From Burkholderiaceae bacterium (GTDB lineage Bacteria > Pseudomonadota > Gammaproteobacteria > Burkholderiales > Burkholderiaceae_C), in contig JALQVQ010000048.1 in NCBI GenBank assembly GCA_023260315.1, positions 1-8,083 of the forward strand: a stretch of DNA of 8,083 nt, given 5' to 3'. Below, in pieces: positions 6,083-8,083 of this stretch (the first letter of the stretch is position 1; each line of letters begins with the position of its first letter). A program made the translations under genes and the position numbers. The notes beneath the pieces were generated by a model. The model saw only the letters and a program-made list of their open reading frames with translations, was not told where the DNA came from and searched no databases.

Positions 6083-7840
6083 TTATGCTTTCATGATCTG
6101 ACAAACGGTCGTCTTGGTCTCTTGCATCATCGTGACCGAGTCGTAACCGTAGGTGGTTGCGGTGTTGACGGCTTCGCCGCGGACAATGGGAGCCGTACCT
6201 TCTGGGTACGAGTCAACAATGTCCTTACCTTGCCACCAGCCAGAGAAGTGGAACGGTACGAATACCGTGTCTTTTGGCACGCGATTTGTGACCATGGTCT
6301 GCAACTTCAACTTGGCACCCGTTGGCGTTGTCAGCCACACGGTTTCGCCGTTGCGCAAGCCGCGAGCAGCCGCTGCCGAGGGGTGAATCTCGACGAAGTT
6401 TTCTTGTTGCAACTCGGCCAGCCACTTGTTGGAGCGGGTTTCCTCGCCACCACCTTCGTATTCGACCAAGCGACCTGAGGTCATGACCAGTGGGAACTCC
6501 TTCGCCACGCCATCCGCGATGTTCTTGTCCTGCACTGATTTGTACAGGGTCGGCAGACGCCAGTGGCTCTTGAAGTCCTCGTAGGTGGGGTACTTCGCAA
6601 CCAAGTCTGGGCGGGTGCCATACAACGGCTCGCGGTGGACAGGAATTGGGTCAGGGAAGTTCCAAACGATCGTGCGGGCACGGGCGTTGCCGTAGGGGTG
6701 GCAACCGTGGTTCTTCATGATGACGCGGACCATACCACCTGAGAGGTCTGTCTTCCAGTTTTTACCTTCAGCCGCTTCTTTCTCGGCGGCTGTCAGCTCG
6801 TCCCACCAGCCCAATTTCTTGAGGATGGTGTGGTCAAACTCTGGGTAACCCATCTGAATGTCGGCACCTGGCGTGCTTGAGCCGTCTGCAGCCAACAAGC
6901 TTTCGCCGTCTTTCTCGACGCCAAAGCGGGCGCGGAAGGGGCTTCCGCCGTCCATCACGTGGCGTGAAGGCTGGTACAGGTTGGGTGAGCCAGGGTGCTT
7001 CAGCTCGGGGTTGCCCCAACATGGCCATGGCAAGCCAAAGTAGTCGCCAGTGATGTCGTAGCCAGTTTCCTTGTCCTTGCCAGCCGTTGCACGCAGGGTG
7101 CGAACATCAAACAAGTGCATGTTACGCATGTGCGCTTTGAGGCGGTCAGGGCTCTGGCCGGTGTAACCAATGGTCCACAGACCTTTGTTGATCTCTTCCA
7201 GGATGGATTCGATTTGTGGTTCGCGCCATGTTTTGCCAGCGAACTTGGTTTCGAGCATCTTGAAGTTCTTTGACAGCTCGTCGCCGAAGCCCAGTTTGTC
7301 AGCCAGTGCTTGCATGATCACGTGGTCAGGCAATGACTCAAACAAGGGATCAATGACCTTCTCGCGCCACTGGACCGAACGGTTCGATGCGGTGACTGAG
7401 CCTGAGCACTCAAATTGCGTTGAAGCGGGTAGCAGGTAAACCGCACGGTTGGGGTTGACGGCGCCTTCGGTCTGCATTGCAGCCATTGCAGCCGTTGCCG
7501 TTGGATACGGGTCAACCACCACCAACAGGTCCAACGCGTCCATGGCGCGCTTCATGTCCAAACCACGGGTTTGTGAGTTGGGTGCATGGCCCCAGAAGAA
7601 CAAGCCCTTAACGGGGTTTGCTTGGGCGATGTTTTCTTTGTTTTCGAGAACGGCGTCAACCCAACGAGAGACGGTGGTGCCCTTGGCTTCCATCATCTTG
7701 TCAGCGAAGCGCGCCTTCATGCTGTCGAAGTCAACATTCCACACGCGGCAGAAGTGCTTCCATGAGCCCTCAGCCAAACCGTAGTAGCCGGGCAATGAAT
7801 CGGGGTTAGGACCCAAGTCAGTGACGCCCTGCACGTTGTT
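6083..7840 (-). CDS. fdhA: Formate dehydrogenase catalytic (alpha) subunit, 5'-truncated
   Basis: About 585 C-terminal residues of the molybdopterin (Mo or W) formate dehydrogenase large subunit remain. Numbering from the GTG codon at 7834, visible parts are VQGVTDLGPNPDSLPGYYGL (1-20), the core segment LLPASTQFECSGSVTASNRS (134-153), and the C-terminal dinucleotide-binding domain (about 448-565) with VMTSGRLVEYEGGGEET, VEIHPSAAAARGLRNGETVW and VPFHFSGWW. Full-length members are roughly 900-1000 residues. The missing part should hold the Tat signal, the N-terminal iron-sulfur cluster and the catalytic Cys/Sec. The family usually reads DNVQG here; the window reads NNVQG and then unrelated codons to an in-frame TAG at 7865-7867. 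The GTG is therefore not a real start: the gene is cut by the junction at about 7830-7840. It is the first preserved gene of the operon. Confidence 0.93.
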   Translation of the reverse strand, partial: NNVQGVTDLGPNPDSLPGYYGLAEGSWKHFCRVWNVDFDSMKARFADKMMEAKGTTVSRWVDAVLENKENIAQANPVKGLFFWGHAPNSQTRGLDMKRAMDALDLLVVVDPYPTATAAMAAMQTEGAVNPNRAVYLLPASTQFECSGSVTASNRSVQWREKVIDPLFESLPDHVIMQALADKLGFGDELSKNFKMLETKFAGKTWREPQIESILEEINKGLWTIGYTGQSPDRLKAHMRNMHLFDVRTLRATAGKDKETGYDITGDYFGLPWPCWGNPELKHPGSPNLYQPSRHVMDGGSPFRARFGVEKDGESLLAADGSSTPGADIQMGYPEFDHTILKKLGWWDELTAAEKEAAEGKNWKTDLSGGMVRVIMKNHGCHPYGNARARTIVWNFPDPIPVHREPLYGTRPDLVAKYPTYEDFKSHWRLPTLYKSVQDKNIADGVAKEFPLVMTSGRLVEYEGGGEETRSNKWLAELQQENFVEIHPSAAAARGLRNGETVWLTTPTGAKLKLQTMVTNRVPKDTVFVPFHFSGWWQGKDIVDSYPEGTAPIVRGEAVNTATTYGYDSVTMMQETKTTVCQIMKA

Positions 7841-8081
7841 GTCTATTACTAAGATTTTGTATTCCTAAATTAAATACTGTTTGTGCATCTGATTGTGCAA
7901 TAGGAAGTGCAGCTTCCATCTGTGCTTGTATAATAGCTTGCCCTGCTATACTTGAAGCACCTAATCCTCTTTGGTTCAGTACAGCATTAGCAGCTCTCAT
8001 TCCTGCTGCTGCCCAAGGAGGTGGGTTACCTGCATCAAAGTCTTGCAATAACTTATTAAGTTGTCCCTGTGTAGTAGCCAT
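7818..8081 (-). CDS. Phage-like virion protein fragment, cut by the junction
   Basis: This 87-codon frame is AT-richer than everything to its left and uses codons such as TTA, ATA, AGA and GGA freely. It reads DAGNPPPWAAAGMRAANAVL, NQRGLGASSIAGQAIIQAQM, then EAALPIAQSDAQTV and NLSNRQQRA. From memory, this pattern (a PPWA segment, RGLGASSIAGQA, ALPIAQ-DAQT, NLSNRQQRA) resembles structural proteins of marine cyanophage- and pelagiphage-like viruses; no search was run. Those proteins continue well past NRQQRA. Here the frame runs into fdhA DNA and stops after GRH at 7818, so the true phage part ends at about 7830. The ATG at 8079-8081 is 2 bp from the window edge and may be internal. Confidence 0.55.
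   Translation of the reverse strand: MATTQGQLNKLLQDFDAGNPPPWAAAGMRAANAVLNQRGLGASSIAGQAIIQAQMEAALPIAQSDAQTVFNLGIQNLSNRQQRAGRH
7830..7839. other. Junction between formate dehydrogenase and phage-like DNA
   Basis: On the - strand the shared stretch is ACAACGTGCA. It fits the phage frame (CAA CGT GCA, encoding QRA) and also the expected fdhA frame (GAC AAC GTG CAG, encoding DNVQ). To its left only formate dehydrogenase coding continues, and to its right only the AT-rich frame does. There is no inverted repeat, target duplication or integrase, which points to a chimeric join or microhomology-mediated recombination. Confidence 0.7.
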
Positions 8082-8083
8082 TG

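Noticed and set aside
5984..6478. 164-codon + strand open frame spanning the fdhA/fdh3B boundary.
   Set aside because: It is antisense to two firmly identified formate dehydrogenase genes and shows no domain or signal peptide.
7832..7834. GTG as a true start giving a complete 583-residue fdhA.
   Set aside because: It falls inside the conserved (D)NVQG segment in mid-protein, has no ribosome-binding site, and the essential N-terminal half would be missing.
7818..8083. Prophage or insertion-element integration into fdhA.
   Set aside because: No integrase, attachment-site repeat, terminal inverted repeat or target duplication is visible. The phage-like gene is itself cut mid-protein, which a clean integration would not do. 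Only 250 bp is available, so it is not fully excluded.

Overview
The window looks like a piece of a Burkholderiales-type betaproteobacterial chromosome, joined at its right end to about 245 bp of AT-richer, phage-like DNA. The lineage is inferred from protein character: the Hsp33, DUF971 and XerD sequences and the four-cluster FDH3-type formate dehydrogenase subunit. No rRNA, tRNA, CRISPR array or insertion sequence was seen.

Left part (1-3650), housekeeping genes. The window opens inside the last codons of xerD (+). These overlap tail to tail with a DUF455 ferritin-like gene (-). A gamma-class carbonic anhydrase (+) diverges from DUF455 and is closed by a clear intrinsic terminator. Only 23 nt after that terminator a tight + strand cluster begins: hslO (redox chaperone Hsp33), a HAD-family hydrolase, and a DUF971 protein whose start overlaps the HAD stop.

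Middle (3655-4211). A small exported DUF4399 protein (-) converges on DUF971 with a 4 bp gap. Upstream of it lie an AT-rich leader with a 7-bp inverted repeat and the terminator of the next operon.

Right part (4212-7840), a respiratory formate dehydrogenase operon on the - strand. The order of transcription is fdhA (catalytic molybdopterin subunit, C-terminal ~585 residues only), an iron-sulfur beta subunit with four [4Fe-4S] clusters, a 74-aa lipoprotein, and the cytochrome b gamma subunit. The spacings are 18 nt, 15 nt and a 4-nt ATGA overlap, so this is one transcript. The complex should oxidise formate and pass electrons through the iron-sulfur clusters to haem b and the quinone pool. The lipoprotein is the least understood part and the best candidate for something undescribed.

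Right edge (about 7830-8083). The fdhA reading frame stops matching formate dehydrogenase at a point where an AT-rich reading frame resembling a marine-phage virion protein takes over. The two partners plausibly share only about 10 nt at the join. The simplest reading is a chimeric contig end; a real rearrangement is possible but less likely. Both genes at the join should be treated as fragments.
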